Below, one piece after another: positions 35,101 through 47,630 of a stretch of 64,000 nucleotides of DNA; within the stretch, counting starts at the first letter, position 1, and each line of letters starts with the position of its first letter. The stretch comes from Alisma plantago-aquatica. Taxonomy: Eukaryota > Streptophyta > Magnoliopsida > Alismatales > Alismataceae. The notes below the pieces were generated by a model. It was given only the letters and a program-made list of their open reading frames with translations, was not told where the DNA came from and ran no database searches. Where the stretch lies: the NCBI GenBank assembly GCA_963693085.1, contig OY856411.1, forward strand, positions 118,197,267-118,261,266. Reading direction: 5' to 3'. The position numbers were made by a program, and so were the translations under genes.

Positions 35101-37400
35101 GACTTCATGTGAGTCATTGATTTGAATTGAATGGCATCCAGTCCTTCTTCTACCTTGAATTTGTAAATTGTTGAACTCCTCACAACATCATGATCCTTTC
35201 TCAATTATTTCCCCCCACAACACTCTAACTTTATCAAGATTTGATCACCAATGGATTTTGGACATCAATGTAGATTCATTGAACCCCTATATAAAGCCCA
35301 ACACTCATCATTGCAAAAAACCCCAATGTCAATCTACTTGGCTTCCTCACTGGATATCATAGACGCCTTCAAAATGAGCTCTATGCGTAGGGAAACTGGT
35401 CATAGGTATCAGAATAAAAAACAAAAAATTAAATGCCCATTTAACAAAACAACAAGATCATGTCAGCAACAATGTATCTAGGAAGGAAAGGTTGCAAGGT
35501 TATACTTGGTCCTGGATCAAGTCCAGTGACATTAACCTAGCATTAGCAACACACTTCTTCTATAAGAAGTAGTCAAACAGTCGTCATGAATGGCCTCTAG
35601 GTCTGGAACCACAGACGGTGATTGACGATGTTATCCTAGTGGTAGAAATATCCCACCTCTAGAGAAGTCCATGCGGACCACCGGGAACTCCACATTACTC
35701 TACCATAGCCAACGACAAGGAGTTGCCCTCTTCTTCGATGTACCAATCACTGACATGCTCTCCCACAATTTTTCTCATTTGTTCTCATCCTCATTGTCCC
35801 TTCTTTTAATAGGTAGGACTTGCTTGAACTCTGTATTGGTTACCACAACTAGAGAGGAAAACAATTGTCAGAGCAACATATTCTCAATTGTGTGTGTTGG
35901 GAAGCCCCCAATACCCCTCTTTTTATAGTAGAGGCTAGGGTCAAGGTTCCTAGTTTATCTGGCAGTAGAAGGGTCCATAACTTTAATGAATGTAGCAGCC
36001 TACAACATGTGAACTGGTCGACTGGCATAGTGAGTCGATCCATTCACCCTGTGAGCAGATCATTTCATAATATTTCCCAATCACAATTGAATTAATGATT
36101 CATTTACAATTAATGTCCAACATTAATCCTTGTACCTAATTGAATAAGTGAAATGGGAAAATATCCTCATAAATCAAGAAAATCACTAGAATATTTAGTT
36201 GGCATGATCGATCTGAGCAGTTCACTAGGTGAATCAGTCGTCTCACCAACTTTGAACCGATTGGTCACCCAGTGAGTTGATCGGTTGGTGTCCTAACTCA
36301 TGCAAAATCCAGCCAATTCAATTCCCAATAATTCTAGCATTCCAACTAGTTAGTTCAACACTTGAACTTGATGGTTCTGAGTCCATTCAGTTAATGGTTT
36401 TTTAATTGAATACCAAAACACCTTTAGTATTCAATCTAAGCATCATTCATGAATATAAATTCTTTAATCCAAGTGCATTCCTTTGCGTGTAACCCTATAG
36501 GTCCAACATTATGTTGGTAGTGAATGTTCATAACCAATTATAACATCACAAGCAAAGAGTGGTTCCTAGTCACACATAATTGATACCCAAGCAATTCAAA
36601 AAGTTGAGCAAATTCAACCTACAATCATAATTAGTGTTATCATGATCATATAGTTCCTTTGTCTCTGATTGAACTCGAGGTATGGAATCATCATCCTTTG
36701 AACATTCAATCCATGTTCCTTGAACTAGAGTAGATTGTCTTAGATGCATGTGAGTTCACATATAACATGTTGAATCACATGAATATAACCATACAATTCT
36801 CAGTCTCACTTATCAAGAGGCCATCGATATCAATCTCCTATAGGAGGGACAAATACCATCTGCATCACTCGCACCCTATACCAATGTGTCACAACGCATC
36901 TGAGCACCACCTTTATGGCAAACCTTATTCAGGATCATGGTGGATGATGTCAAAGTACATGAATAACATGTGACGAATGTAGTGACTTCAGGTCTAAGAA
37001 CCACAACCACCACTATCACTATGAGAGATGATTCTGACTATCATTCCATGGTATCCATGTATCACTCTCATGGTGGGTCTGTCTAATACACCATTCTCTA
37101 ACATGTACCTATGTGCTTGACTTGATATCACATATCATTACTACAAAATCTATCATCAGTCAACACACACTCTTATCTTATGTATTATTGTTGTCTATTT
37201 TTCTTCCACAATAACATCTGACTAGGTACATAACAAGAATGTATGTACTCTTATCATACATATGATCTCATCATTCAAGCCATGTTCTTAAAGACATACG
37301 ATATCCAATATCATCATTCTGTAGACATCTAGTGTGTATGTGACATCATGTCATGACTAAGACAAACATAAAAGGCAGAATTACCTTTATTACTATCAAA
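35101..37400 (-). repeat. Probable 3' LTR and 3' untranslated part of an Angela/Tork-like Copia element
   Basis: This lies downstream (minus strand) of the Copia RNase H remnant. A minus-strand TATA box (CTATAAAAAGAG; plus 35917-35928) marks a U3/R boundary. CAGTTCAC/GTCGATC-rich text at 36010-36300 (CTGGTCGACTGG, GTGAGTCGATCC) is similar in style to 41890-42130, the presumed 5' LTR. Exact ends were not found. Copies of the region are too diverged for a base-by-base match by eye. Confidence 0.4.
35920..35927 (-). promoter_or_regulatory. Minus-strand TATA box (TATAAAAA)
   Basis: On the minus strand it reads CTATAAAAAGAGGGG and lies in the presumed LTR. It supports the minus orientation of the Copia element. 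Confidence 0.5.
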
Positions 37401-37499
37401 TTAGGTATCTAATGCCACAATCCAACCATCATATGATTGGATCTCTAAGCATACATACTAACATAATCCCATGTGCACTTAGAATCAATCACCCACAAG

Positions 37500-39110
37500 T
37501 CTTATTCCAAGTGATCTTAACATGTCCATCATGTTTCTACTGCACAAGCACTTTTACGGCGGGTTTAGCAACATTTGCTTCAAGTCGGTATTTTGCAAAT
37601 TTCACCTCTTCTCTATATGACATCTTGTATTAGATGGAAGTTATATAGTATGGTATCTGAGATTCCCATCCTAACTAGTAGCTCCATTCTTTCCATTAGT
37701 ATATCTAGTGTGTCATCAATGGTTGGAATGTCACACAAGTTCACCTATATGAACTTCTGGATCCATATAGTATCCTCTGTTATTCTTGTAACACAGAGAT
37801 ACTCAATTTCTTATGTAGATATAAATAACTATCTATATTTCGGAACCCTTTCTAGCTATAGTAATCGTTTAAGGTCAAACACAAATATAGATTGTGATTG
37901 TTAATTTATTATTTCAGAAGCTTGCATTGGTGTGGTCTTTTACACTCAACTCTCCCTTTTTACCATAACCAAGGAACCGATACTTTTAGTGCTTGATAAG
38001 AACCTAATGATGTTCTTTATGGAAGTCCAATGACTCTCACTAGCATCTACATATACCCTCTTGTCATGTTGAATACATATGAGATTTCTAGATAGGTATA
38101 TATATCCTCTCATCGTGTCCATTACATATGTCCAATACATATGAGATAATTGGATATCCTCTCATCATGTCCAATACATACAAGATAATAGGATAAGTAC
38201 ATAACATTGCATTCAAGATAGATACAATTGCAAATGCATATGGCATCTATCCATGTGTTCCTATTCTTCACAAGAACAAGGACACTAGGCTCTTGAGAGA
38301 CTAAATCCATGGAACAAGAATAAGTTTTCTCTCATTAAGTTCTTGCATGTTGAACCCCTTCAATATCTTAACAATGTATGTGCTCTTTCTTAGGTCAACA
38401 AGCTTTCCAGATTTATCTCTATTGATCTCAATTCCTCTTACATAGGAAGCTTCGCCTATACCCTTCACAGAAAATGTACTTTCCTTGCCAATTTTTAACA
38501 TTTGTAGGATAAGGGTTCTATACCCCATAATTTTTTGGAATATAAATATTCTCCCACTAAATCTTTTTAATCAAATATTTCATCTTAATTTTGACTCAAG
38601 TCAAACTCTTTGACTATCTTGTCAAATAGATGATTCCAACTTTGAGATGCTTGCTTCAATCCACATATTGTCCTTTGTAGCTTATAGATTGTATTTGCAT
38701 TGTTGGATTTATAAAACCTCTAGTATGTGTCACATACACATCCTCATAATTATTCCAATTAAGGAATGTAGTTTTAACATACATATGCCAAGTCTCACAG
38801 TCATGCAAAGTTTCAACAACAAGCATGATCCAGATTCATTTAACCATGGTAACTGGTGAAAGACTTCATCATGCTCAACATCTTGAACTAATTTGAAATT
38901 ATTTGCAACCAATTTACCCTTCCATATTGGTCTTCTTACAAAGACCTAAATGCACCTCTTCAGGTGGATCCACCAAGGTTATACCTTGTTGATGTACATG
39001 GACTCCATCTTGGATCTTATGGTCTCAAGCCATTGCTCAGACTTTTGTTCCTCAATAGCTTCTAGGTAGGTTGTTGACTCATCATCTATGATCAACTCAC
39101 TGCCCTTTGA
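37500..39110 (-). pseudogene. pol: Copia (Ty1) reverse transcriptase-RNase H remnant
   Basis: Minus-strand islands in family order: EQWLETIRSKMESMYIN (near 39050) at the RT start; KLQRTICGLKQASQSWNHLF (about 38690-38620), a highly typical Copia RT string; then IGEASYVRGIEINRDKSG (38470-38410) after the catalytic box; then DASESHWTSIKNIIRFLSST (38070-38010); then RNase H text toward 37500. Frames shift and stops are common, and the catalytic YVDD itself is not readable. Dead copy; Angela/Tork-like by its Gag and RT text. Confidence 0.78.
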
Positions 39111-40400
39111 GCCATAATATGTGATAATATTTCAATCTCAAGGAATGTCCTACTAGAAATATGATTCTTGTGTGTTACATAAAGAACTTGAGATTCCACA
39201 ACAACTTGTGATTCTCTTTGTTCCCATTGTACCTCTTCAGGTTCAATGTTTTCTTGTTTGTCTCTAGTATTTTGAGTTCTACTTTTATTCCACTGATTCC
39301 TTTAGAACTAAGTTCCCCTTCAGGAATTGGCTATCCAAATTAATAAATACTTCGTTGTCGGATTGAGATAAGAGTAGTATTTTAACAACATAACATTTAT
39401 GTGATATGTGGACAAAGTTTCTCAAGGAACTACTTTCTTTCATAAGCTTTAAATATGAATCACTGTTAAAGACATATCATGACACCTCCCAAGCCATATC
39501 TCATATAGTGTCTTTTGAACCATTTTAGATGGTATAATATTTTAGTGTAAAACACATGTCCAAAACAAATTAGAAGATCGACTAGATTTTATTGATTATC
39601 ACACTATGACTTAACAAGGTGTGATACCTTGCTTCTGACACATCATGATGTTGCAGGTAGAATTCATTATGATATAGTATCATAGTCTCTCGACAATATC
39701 CTCAAAGTTTTGGATTATAATATTTCAACATTCATCACATCAAAGTATCTTAATACTTTTACCAAGTTAGTTACGTACTTCATTCACAATCTCCTTCAAC
39801 AGTTCAAGAGATTCATATTTGTATTTCATTAAATACAAATATCATACTTACTAATAGCATCAGTAAATATAATGAGGTATCAGTAACTACCCTTAGAATT
39901 TATTCTAAAAGGTCTATATACATCAGTATGTATGAACCGTAATAGAATAGTCATCTCTCCAACGACATTTAGTGAAGATGCTTTTGTCATATTGCACAAC
40001 AAATGAGTCATGCATATCTCTATTGGTTCAATAACAAAAAGAGTCTAGATAACCATAATATGGAATCTAGAAATGCATTTCTCATGTATGCACTCTATAT
40101 GACAATGCTATAGATATTCAATGTATGAGTTATCAGGTCATTCAGTGTATATATGTGTCATACACATTTGTCTCTACAACTATCGAGTATAGAATTTGAG
40201 ACATAAGGCAATGCCATGAAACGACAATTCTTGTCTATACAAGATACATGTTGTTTCATCAATGGAAGGTACATAATAACAATTCACTAATTATATTATG
40301 TGCCCATGAATGACAGATTCCAACTGTAGTGATAGCAACCCTTGCTCATGTACAGTTCTGGCTTACTTCTTATTGGGTCATGAAATAGAGATCTCTATCT
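39111..40400 (-). pseudogene. Copia integrase region remnant
   Basis: The position between Gag and RT and a weak island near 39540-39480 (minus strand, resembling the conserved VPSKSV..TPYE-W text at the end of Copia integrase) support this. The zinc-binding HHCC and the DDE residues are not readable because of stops and shifts. Confidence 0.5.
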
Positions 40401-40449
40401 ATTTCTTCATCCTTTATTCCTTCAAGTGTTAAGGACAAATTCCTTCTGC

Positions 40450-41000
40450 ACTTACCATTCTCCTAATTTGAGTGAAGAAGACTTGGATTTTAACTTAGCC
40501 TCAAAACTCTCCTTGGACTTACCTTTTCCCTTGGACTCACTTCCGTTGATCACTATCATGGATTTGTCCTTCTTCGTTGTTTCTTTGGCATCATAATGCC
40601 AAGTGGTTCTGGTAGTAGTTCAGCCAAGTTACTCAAGTGATAGCGGTTGATAAACTGGCTATATGATAAACACAACGCTTGTAGAGTCATATCCATTGTT
40701 AATTCTTGACCAAGAAGAATCCCAATCACTCCACATGCCCAATCATATTGAGCACATGGGGCTCTACTGGATCTCCCTTTGTCAGTTTGCACTTAAACAA
40801 TACTTTGGATATATTATACCTCACTTGCCTTACATGATTCTTAAGATGTATTACCATCTCGAGAGTGTCCATGTTTTCATGCTACTCATGCACCTCATAG
40901 TTCATACAACAAAACATAAGGTACTCAAATGTCTTCGACATCATTGGCATGCTTCAATTAAGCATCCATTTCAATGTTAGGCACATTCGGAGCGGTTTGT
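40450..41000 (-). pseudogene. gag: Copia Gag remnant (Angela/Tork-like)
   Basis: The minus-strand frame 40792-40556 reads GVIGILLGQELTMDMTLQAL followed by LSNLAELLPEPLGIMM, matching the Gag helical domain of Angela-type Copia elements (GKEL..ILQSLP...NLTELLNML). A KGKGKSKE-type basic linker follows on the same strand near 40520-40500. No zinc knuckle was found. Upstream and downstream frames are broken. Confidence 0.65.
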
Positions 41001-41681
41001 TCTGGCTCTGGTCTTCTAAGGACATAGAACTTTTGCTCATGATTGAGAACACTTCTCAAAGTCCATAACTAGGTGTGGAAGTCAATCCTGTTTGGTTTTG
41101 TCCTTCTTGAAGACAAATTGCAATAATAACGTGTTTGTGTTTGTATACAAAAGAAATTTTGCAATTTTTAAAAAAAAAATTGATTTTTTTTTATTTGATA
41201 AGTTAATGGTATTAATTAAGCCTTTAATTTATTATCAATCCCACATTTTTTCTAAAATTGATAACCATCGAGTAACAATTCATAAGATTACAATCTTCTA
41301 GTGAGCCAAGATCCAAAAGAATTGAATTATTACCCTGCCAATGCCAGCGTCCATAACCAATTACTAAGGTAGGCAACATTTTCCAATTGAATCATATGCA
41401 ATTCTTGGTTAGATTATATGTGCAACTCCTTTCCCTCATCATATGTATGCCCCCGGTGCTTAATCTTATTAAGACCACACCGTTAAGCATGACCTAAAAG
41501 CCAACATGATAATAATGCACCCCACTTGGCAGGCTCACATTATTACCATCACTTTTCCACGAGATAGACATCTCATCACCCTTAGGATGCCCACGCTTAG
41601 TGAATCAATCTTTTCATGTGTATTGCTAATGGAAAGCATCTAAGACCTAATATTGTATTGAAAATTTTTATATATAAATGC

Positions 41682-41703
41682 ATATATATATATATATATA
41701 TAT
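41682..41703 (+). repeat. (AT)n microsatellite
   Basis: About 11 uninterrupted AT units. Confidence 0.95.
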
Positions 41704-42390
41704 TCAATCACCACATACTTATAGTATGTATCATATACATTCTGTAACCACAAATGAGAACATGCAATAATTAAAACACACTAGCGATGGTTATGGATAT
41801 TCTATTGTAATTCCTTGGAGCCTTAAGGAATAAATACCACATAGGATCCACATCATTTATACATGTTGCTGATAAAGATATGTCCTCGTACCAATTTGGG
41901 TTGATCAGTTCAACTCTCGAACCAGTCGGCTTGTCTCCTGGTTGCTTGTTTGGCTCTTGAAATGGTCATCTAATCTTAAGGTTCCGTCAATGTCTGGACT
42001 CTTACAGTCGATTGGTTGGGACACCAATTGGTTGGCTCATCCTCCTATCGTCTGGCCCTCAGTCCTCTAGTCGAGCGGTTTGTCTCACAAGCCGATGAAA
42101 AATTGATCAGTTCCTCTGGTGCAGAATGTCTTCTCGTGACACAACATAAACTAAATCTATCCTATTTCTTATTACATTGTTAAAGGGAAAACCTCGAGTT
42201 AAATTGAAGGGAATATAAGAAGAAGATCATTAATTTACATTTAGAAAGGTGAGAGACACTTGGTATGTAGACTGAGTAACAATAGGAATAAACAAACACA
42301 ACCGTCCACACACAAAAATATGGTTATTGGCGATAACCATGATTCACATCCACCATCAAAATCAATTTTAGGGTGATACGTGTAAATTAC

Positions 42391-42412
42391 ATATATATAT
42401 ATATATATATTA
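42391..42412 (+). repeat. (AT)n microsatellite
   Basis: About 11 uninterrupted AT units. Confidence 0.95.
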
Positions 42413-43079
42413 GTTTGTGGAATATTTGTGGTAATTAATCAGATATGTACATTAACCAGTTTAATATTCACATCGTATGCAATAAAATAAATCTAATCAT
42501 ATAGATTTAAAACCCATATACAGTATAAGTTGATGTGGCCTTGTTACCACTTGCAATTGGATGATTTTATTTTCAATAAATGGTTCTGACGAAACTATCT
42601 TCGGTGGAACTTTTCTTCGACCGGAAGAATTCTCAGTTGAACTATTTGTCGATCAGGAAGATTTTCCAATTAAAGCAATTTTGACAGAATTACCTTTGGT
42701 AGAACTTTTCGAGTAAATGTAACATTTATGATGTAAACAAATCATGCTATTATATTTGGATAACACAATTAAGCAATCGAAACATACAAGAGTATACAAG
42801 TTAAAGTTTATTTTAGTTGAGATAAGACATTTGAATTTCAAAGTGAAGTTTAGGTCAAATCTCAACTAATATGTTCAATAGTTTTAATTTGGAGGCTTTG
42901 GAATGCAAACCAAGTTAACATCTTTCTTTTTCTTGTATGGATAAGAAAATGAATAGTGCCCAATAATTGACTATAGTGATAGCTAATAAAATCAATTTTA
43001 TTTCTCTTCTTAGCATTTTGGTTATGTGCTACATTGTCTTTGAGAACATACATGATCTTTGATTTGGGTTTTTGTGTTT

Positions 43080-44385
43080 TTCTTGTTATAGGATTTAGAA
43101 AAAATTCTCTTTAGGTACATAGCCTAGACCTCCTCTTCCAATTTTTTCAAAAGAGTTTTCCAAGATTTATTCATGAATATTATTGCTCTTTAGACTACCA
43201 ACATGTTTTTGTAACATAGTAATTTCATAAATTTCTTTTCAATATCTAATTTTTCTTGATCTAAACTTGAAAGTAAGGAATCTCTTTCTCAAAAGTTGAT
43301 ATCATAATTTGAATGATAACATAGAACATGTTGAGTTTGATAGTTATTTTTCTTAGCAAGCAATTCAATATTTTCTTGAGAAAGAAGATTATTGCTCATT
43401 TCTAGAGCAAGAAACTAGATATTATAATCATTAATATATGATTTCAAGGTATCATTTTTCATAAATAAGGCTTTTATTTTCAAGAATAAGATCATTCACT
43501 TTATCATACAAATCATCATTAGTTTTCATAAGCTTCTTCAATCTCCTTTTACAATCAACATATTTATCATGTAGTTCTTCAATACAAGTGACTAGATCTT
43601 CTTTAGATAAATCAAGAAGACTTATCTAATTTTCTTATTCATTATTTGTTGCAATGAAACAACTCACCTTGTCTTCTTTAGTCATTAGACATTCTACTTC
43701 TTCTTCTCCACTCTCACTATCGTCACTTGACTCAACCCACGCTACTTTATAGGCTTTTTCTTTCTTCTTGAGAGAGGATTTCTTTCCCTTCTTGACTTTA
43801 GGACACTCATTTTTTTAATGTTCCTTTTTGCCTCATTCAAAGCACCTAAGGGAAGAAGAAGAAGAAACACTAGAATTTTTTTTCAATTTAGATCATCTAT
43901 ATTTCTTACCATTTACTATGAGTGTATCCTCTTCATTGTCCTTCCCATTTGTTTCATCACTTTCTTGAGTGATGAGTTGTGCTTTAGTTGACGCTTTATA
44001 TGCTATGCCCTTTTTTATTCCCTTTTGAAGCTCAAACTCCAATCTTTGTCTTCTTCAAGGGTAACTTCATGCGTTTCTAGATTGTTGATGAGTTGCTCCA
44101 TCTTCAATGTGGTAAGGTCATTGGTTTCTTCAATGGTCATCACCTTTGTCTTGTACTTTGGAGGCAAGGAACTAAGAATCTTGGAAACTTGATATTCCAC
44201 ACTTGTATACTTACCCAAGGCATTAAAGATGTTAACAATAGAAGAACACCTTGCATACATTTCACTAATAGACTCATTAGGTTGCATACGGTCAACATTT
44301 TGAGAATTTACAATGTAGTTCTTGAAGACTACTTTGTCACATATCCTAGTCAGCATATGCAGTTCTAGTCTTCAAAGAATATGTC
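43080..44385 (-). pseudogene. gag: Sirevirus-type Gag remnant, copy 2 (lacks N-terminus)
   Basis: The minus-strand frame 44356-44015 carries the UBN2-type Gag domain (NESISEMYARCSSIVNIFNALGK; QVSKILSSLPPKYKTKVMTI; TTLKMEQLINNLETHEVTL). A zinc knuckle follows near 43840-43800 (CFE-x-GKKEH-x-KNEC) with two of its codons changed to stops. Next come a basic KKGKKSSLKKKEKAYKVAW stretch and an acidic SSDDSESGEEE stretch, then a coiled-coil-like linker (43600-43150). It repeats the order of the next 1.6 kb and seems to be a tandem duplicate. Confidence 0.8.
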
Positions 44386-45978
44386 TTTTAATTTTTAGGC
44401 ATATGAGAGGTTTTGTTTTTTTGCACATATCCTAAAACTCTCCTTCCTACTTGTTTAGAAGCATTATCTAAGATGTTATCAAGACTTTTGTTTCCTTACA
44501 TTAATCTAGAAACTTAATTTTGTAATGTAACATTTTTAGAAAGCTTTTTAGTTATTTTCAAATTTACTTGAGCAAGACTTAAAAGTAAAGTATCTCTTTA
44601 TTTTGCCAAAACATCATAATCTGAGTATGTGCATAAAATAGGTTGAGTTTGATAATCATTCAGTTTGCAAGCATACCAACCTTTTGTTGAGAGAGAAGAT
44701 TATTGTTATTTTCAAGAACAAGTAATTTATCCTTATAACTCTCAACAGTTTCTTTTAATGCATTACTTGACATTTTTAAATCATTATTTTCAGAAATAAC
44801 ATTATATAGATCAAGATTAAGTTCACCAATGTTTTGGCAAGTTTCTTCTCTTGTTTCTTACAGTTAATATATTTGTCATGTAATTCTTGAAGATTACTAA
44901 CTAATTCTTGTTTAGATAAACAAAAACACTAAACTCATTAGTTCCTTCTTCATCTATTATTGCCATGAGACGTTCTACCTCCTTCTCTTTGTTGCTTTCA
45001 CCAACATTACTTGATTGATCCCATGAAGATAAGTAGGCTTTGTCTTTCTTCTTAAATGAGGACTTCTTGCGTTTCTTGAGTTTTGGGAATTCAAAAACCT
45101 AGTGGCTTTTCTTTCTACATTCAAAGCATGTAGAAGAAGAGGAAGGAGCACTATGAGTTTTGTTAGATCAAAACCTCTTACATTTCTTACCATCTACAAT
45201 CAAGGTGTTTCATTATCTTCATCACTTATGTCATTATTTCTTGAATGATGCTTCTTGATGATGCTTTGGTGGCGACTTTGAAAGAAAGATCCTTTCTTCT
45301 CTCCTTTAGTTGTTAAAATTCTAATTTTTCTTCCTCCTCAAGGGTGAATTTATGTGTTTCCAGATTCCTAATGAGTTGGTCCATCCTTAGTGTTGTAAGA
45401 TCATTAACTTCCTCATTAGAAGTAACCTTTGACTTGTATCTGGGATGCAATTATCTAAGTATTTGGGATACTTGATCTTCCTCGCTTATGTTCCTTCCCA
45501 ACAGAGTTAACTTGTTAACAATGTTAAAAAATCTATCATACACCTCTGCAATTCTTTCATTAGGTTGCAAATGAAATAGTTCAAACTTGTGTTTTAGCAT
45601 ACTAATTATAATGTTCTTAACTTGGGTAGTTCCCTCATTTGTTACAGCTAATTTGTGCCAAATTTCATGAGGAATTTCACATGAGGATATGTGACTAAAA
45701 ATATTAATAGATCAAGACCAATGAATAATGCTTACTTCCTTTGCATTGAGTGTGGCTTGCTTTACCGTATTAGGGTTTCATGTTTCTAGCTCTAGTTGGA
45801 GGTATGCATGAATGATCTATCATTTCAAAATTGATTCCCTAGAAGTATATTTGCATCATCCTTTTCCAATATGTGTAGTTTGATCCTTCAAACATAGGCG
45901 TCCTTCTCACGTAACCTCCTTTTAGGTTAAGGTGGATAGTCAAGTTCTCCCTCATGCTTCAAGACCTACCTTGAAGAC
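44386..45978 (-). pseudogene. gag: Sirevirus-type Gag remnant, copy 1 (with N-terminus)
   Basis: The minus strand from about 45900 reads PMFEGSNYTYWKRMMQIYF, the typical start of Copia Gag. A broken UBN2 domain (YKSKVTSNEE..DLTTLRMDQLIRNLETHKFTLEEE, near 45430-45330) follows. Then come a damaged zinc knuckle near 45120 (CFEC..., last Cys lost) and a coiled-coil-like linker (44880-44400). The primer site and LTR C lie just upstream. Frameshifts and stops abound. Confidence 0.75.
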
Positions 45979-45994
45979 CTACTCTAATTACCAA
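45979..45994 (-). other. Primer-binding site of the Sirevirus-type element (minus strand)
   Basis: The minus strand reads TTGGTAATTAGAGTAG between LTR C and Gag. It is a mutated form of TTGGTATCAGAGC (initiator tRNA-Met). Confidence 0.6.
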
Positions 45995-46315
45995 AAGAAA
46001 ATACCTAGAGGGGGGTAATAGATCTTTTGGAAAATTTTAAGCAAATTAGAATACTTAGCTCACAAAAATTAGAGAGAGGCAAGAAACCACAATAAGATAC
46101 AAATATTTAGACCAGTTTCATCAAAAGACGTCAGTCTACTAAATATTTGTTTCCAACCATGATTTCTAAACCATGTATTTTATTCATTTTATATACCGAT
46201 GCATAACACAAAAAGATATACCAATGTCTTTTGTGGTGAAAAGACTAACCCTCCTTTTCAGCCCAAGGAGAACTCCACCTTTTTTGAAGGGACACATAAG
46301 GTCATTGTAACACCC
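45995..46315 (-). repeat. Sirevirus-type LTR copy C, terminal fragment
   Basis: It is colinear with the low-coordinate end of LTR A (ATACTTAGCTCACAAAA, TTTCCAACCATGATTTCTAAACC, GACTAACCCTCCTTTTCAG). It breaks off at 46315 at another element's TGTAACACCC terminus. Confidence 0.75.
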
Positions 46316-47630
46316 TCCCTAAGCACCACATGCATATAGATAAAGAAACACCTACTTATCCATAACTTGTGTAGTTAGAGGGGCATAATATAGATCTGAC
46401 ATTCGTAACAACTGTATAATAATTCACACAAACTTTAAATAAAAAACATTCTCATCATTTAACATTTTAAACCCTAATCAAAGGTTATTAGGAAAGCATG
46501 GTCTGACGGTATTGAATCAGAGTTTGATAACATAAAACTAGATTCTACCTGTGAATCCTTTCTAAAATGATTTTTTTCATGTTTTTCTGATTAAGTGTGT
46601 AATTACTATGACTTTTAGAAAAAGTGGTCAATAGGAAATCATTAAAAATCTACATTGGAAATAATAATCCAACAAAGTCAGTGAAGCTTAGTTGGGCCAA
46701 CCCCAAGACAACACGTGGCATAGAGAAATAGATCCAGTGCTACTGGGCGATGTTGATTCATAGAGGCTGAAAGGTCACTTTTGTCCATGTCGAGGCATGA
46801 CACAAACACTTCGATTTAAAGGAAAAATTGTAAACTCAGTGCATGGGGTCTTCTTTCCTCAACCCAACTCGTGTGAGGAAACATGCTTAGAACATAAGCG
46901 AGATCCATCATGACTTAGAGAAGCAAAACTGAGATCTTGATCATGTCGTTGGAAATTGAGGCTCTAGGAACTACCCCCACCTACAGACAAAACCAAAGAG
47001 CCTGATATCACCCTCCATGGTGGTAAGGAGACTGATAACACCTTACTTCCATGACAGAACAAAGGTGGAATAGAGGAATTCCCAAGAAGCCTGATGAAGC
47101 TCACACAAACCACCATGTACAAGAAACTCCTTTCAACATATGGGTCACAAACCAAACCCTAGACTATTGAGGGCAGTATAGGTCATGAGAGCAATGCTCC
47201 ATGCTCCTAATCCATTCTTCTCCCTTGGTGAATACATCAACTTTCCTTATCCAGCAAAGGAGTTAGGCTTGATCTTCAAGAAGCTCACTGAAGTCATCTC
47301 GTTGTGTTTGGGTTGATTAGTTCACTTCCCTCACTAGAAGAGCTACCACCATCATCCTTCGCCTTTCCATTTTTAGATATATTAAGGACCATCTACAAAA
47401 ACAAGGTATACCTAAGGTTAGAACATGTGAATCTTTAACTTAGTGTCCATATACATGTCGCTCTAATACCATATTATAACTCCAGACGAAGTAAAACCCA
47501 TGTTGTCCATAACAATGTCCACTCATCTTGGAGGAACTCCACAAAACATGATATACATATCAACAAGATAAATGAAACACCATGCATTAATTTAAAATTT
47601 TGATTCATACAATATTATTGAAAGGAAAAA
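46316..47630 (-). mobile_element. Remnant of a non-autonomous LTR retrotransposon (minus orientation)
   Basis: The plus-strand start TGTAACACCCTCCC is, on the minus strand, an LTR end ...GGGAGGGTGTTACA. On the minus strand TGGTATTAGAGC (plus 47460-47471) is a good tRNA-Met primer site, with an LTR-like end just before it. The ~0.7 kb between (46800-47459) encodes no recognisable protein; a short minus-strand Ser-rich frame (near 47390) is possible Gag debris. The 5' LTR would run into the inverted repeat at 47631. Confidence 0.4.

Larger units (their letters stand above)
41001..43079 (-). repeat. Presumed 5' LTR and leader of the Copia element, with simple repeats
   Basis: Mostly noncoding. 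GTTGATCAGTTC, CAGTCGGCTTG and AGTCGAGCGG words (41890-42130) resemble the LTR-like text at 36010-36300. A second motif field, with GACGAAACTATCTTCGG and TTGTCGATCAGGAAGA, lies at 42585-42720. Two AT microsatellites lie at 41682-41703 and 42391-42412. LTR ends were not identified. Confidence 0.35.
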
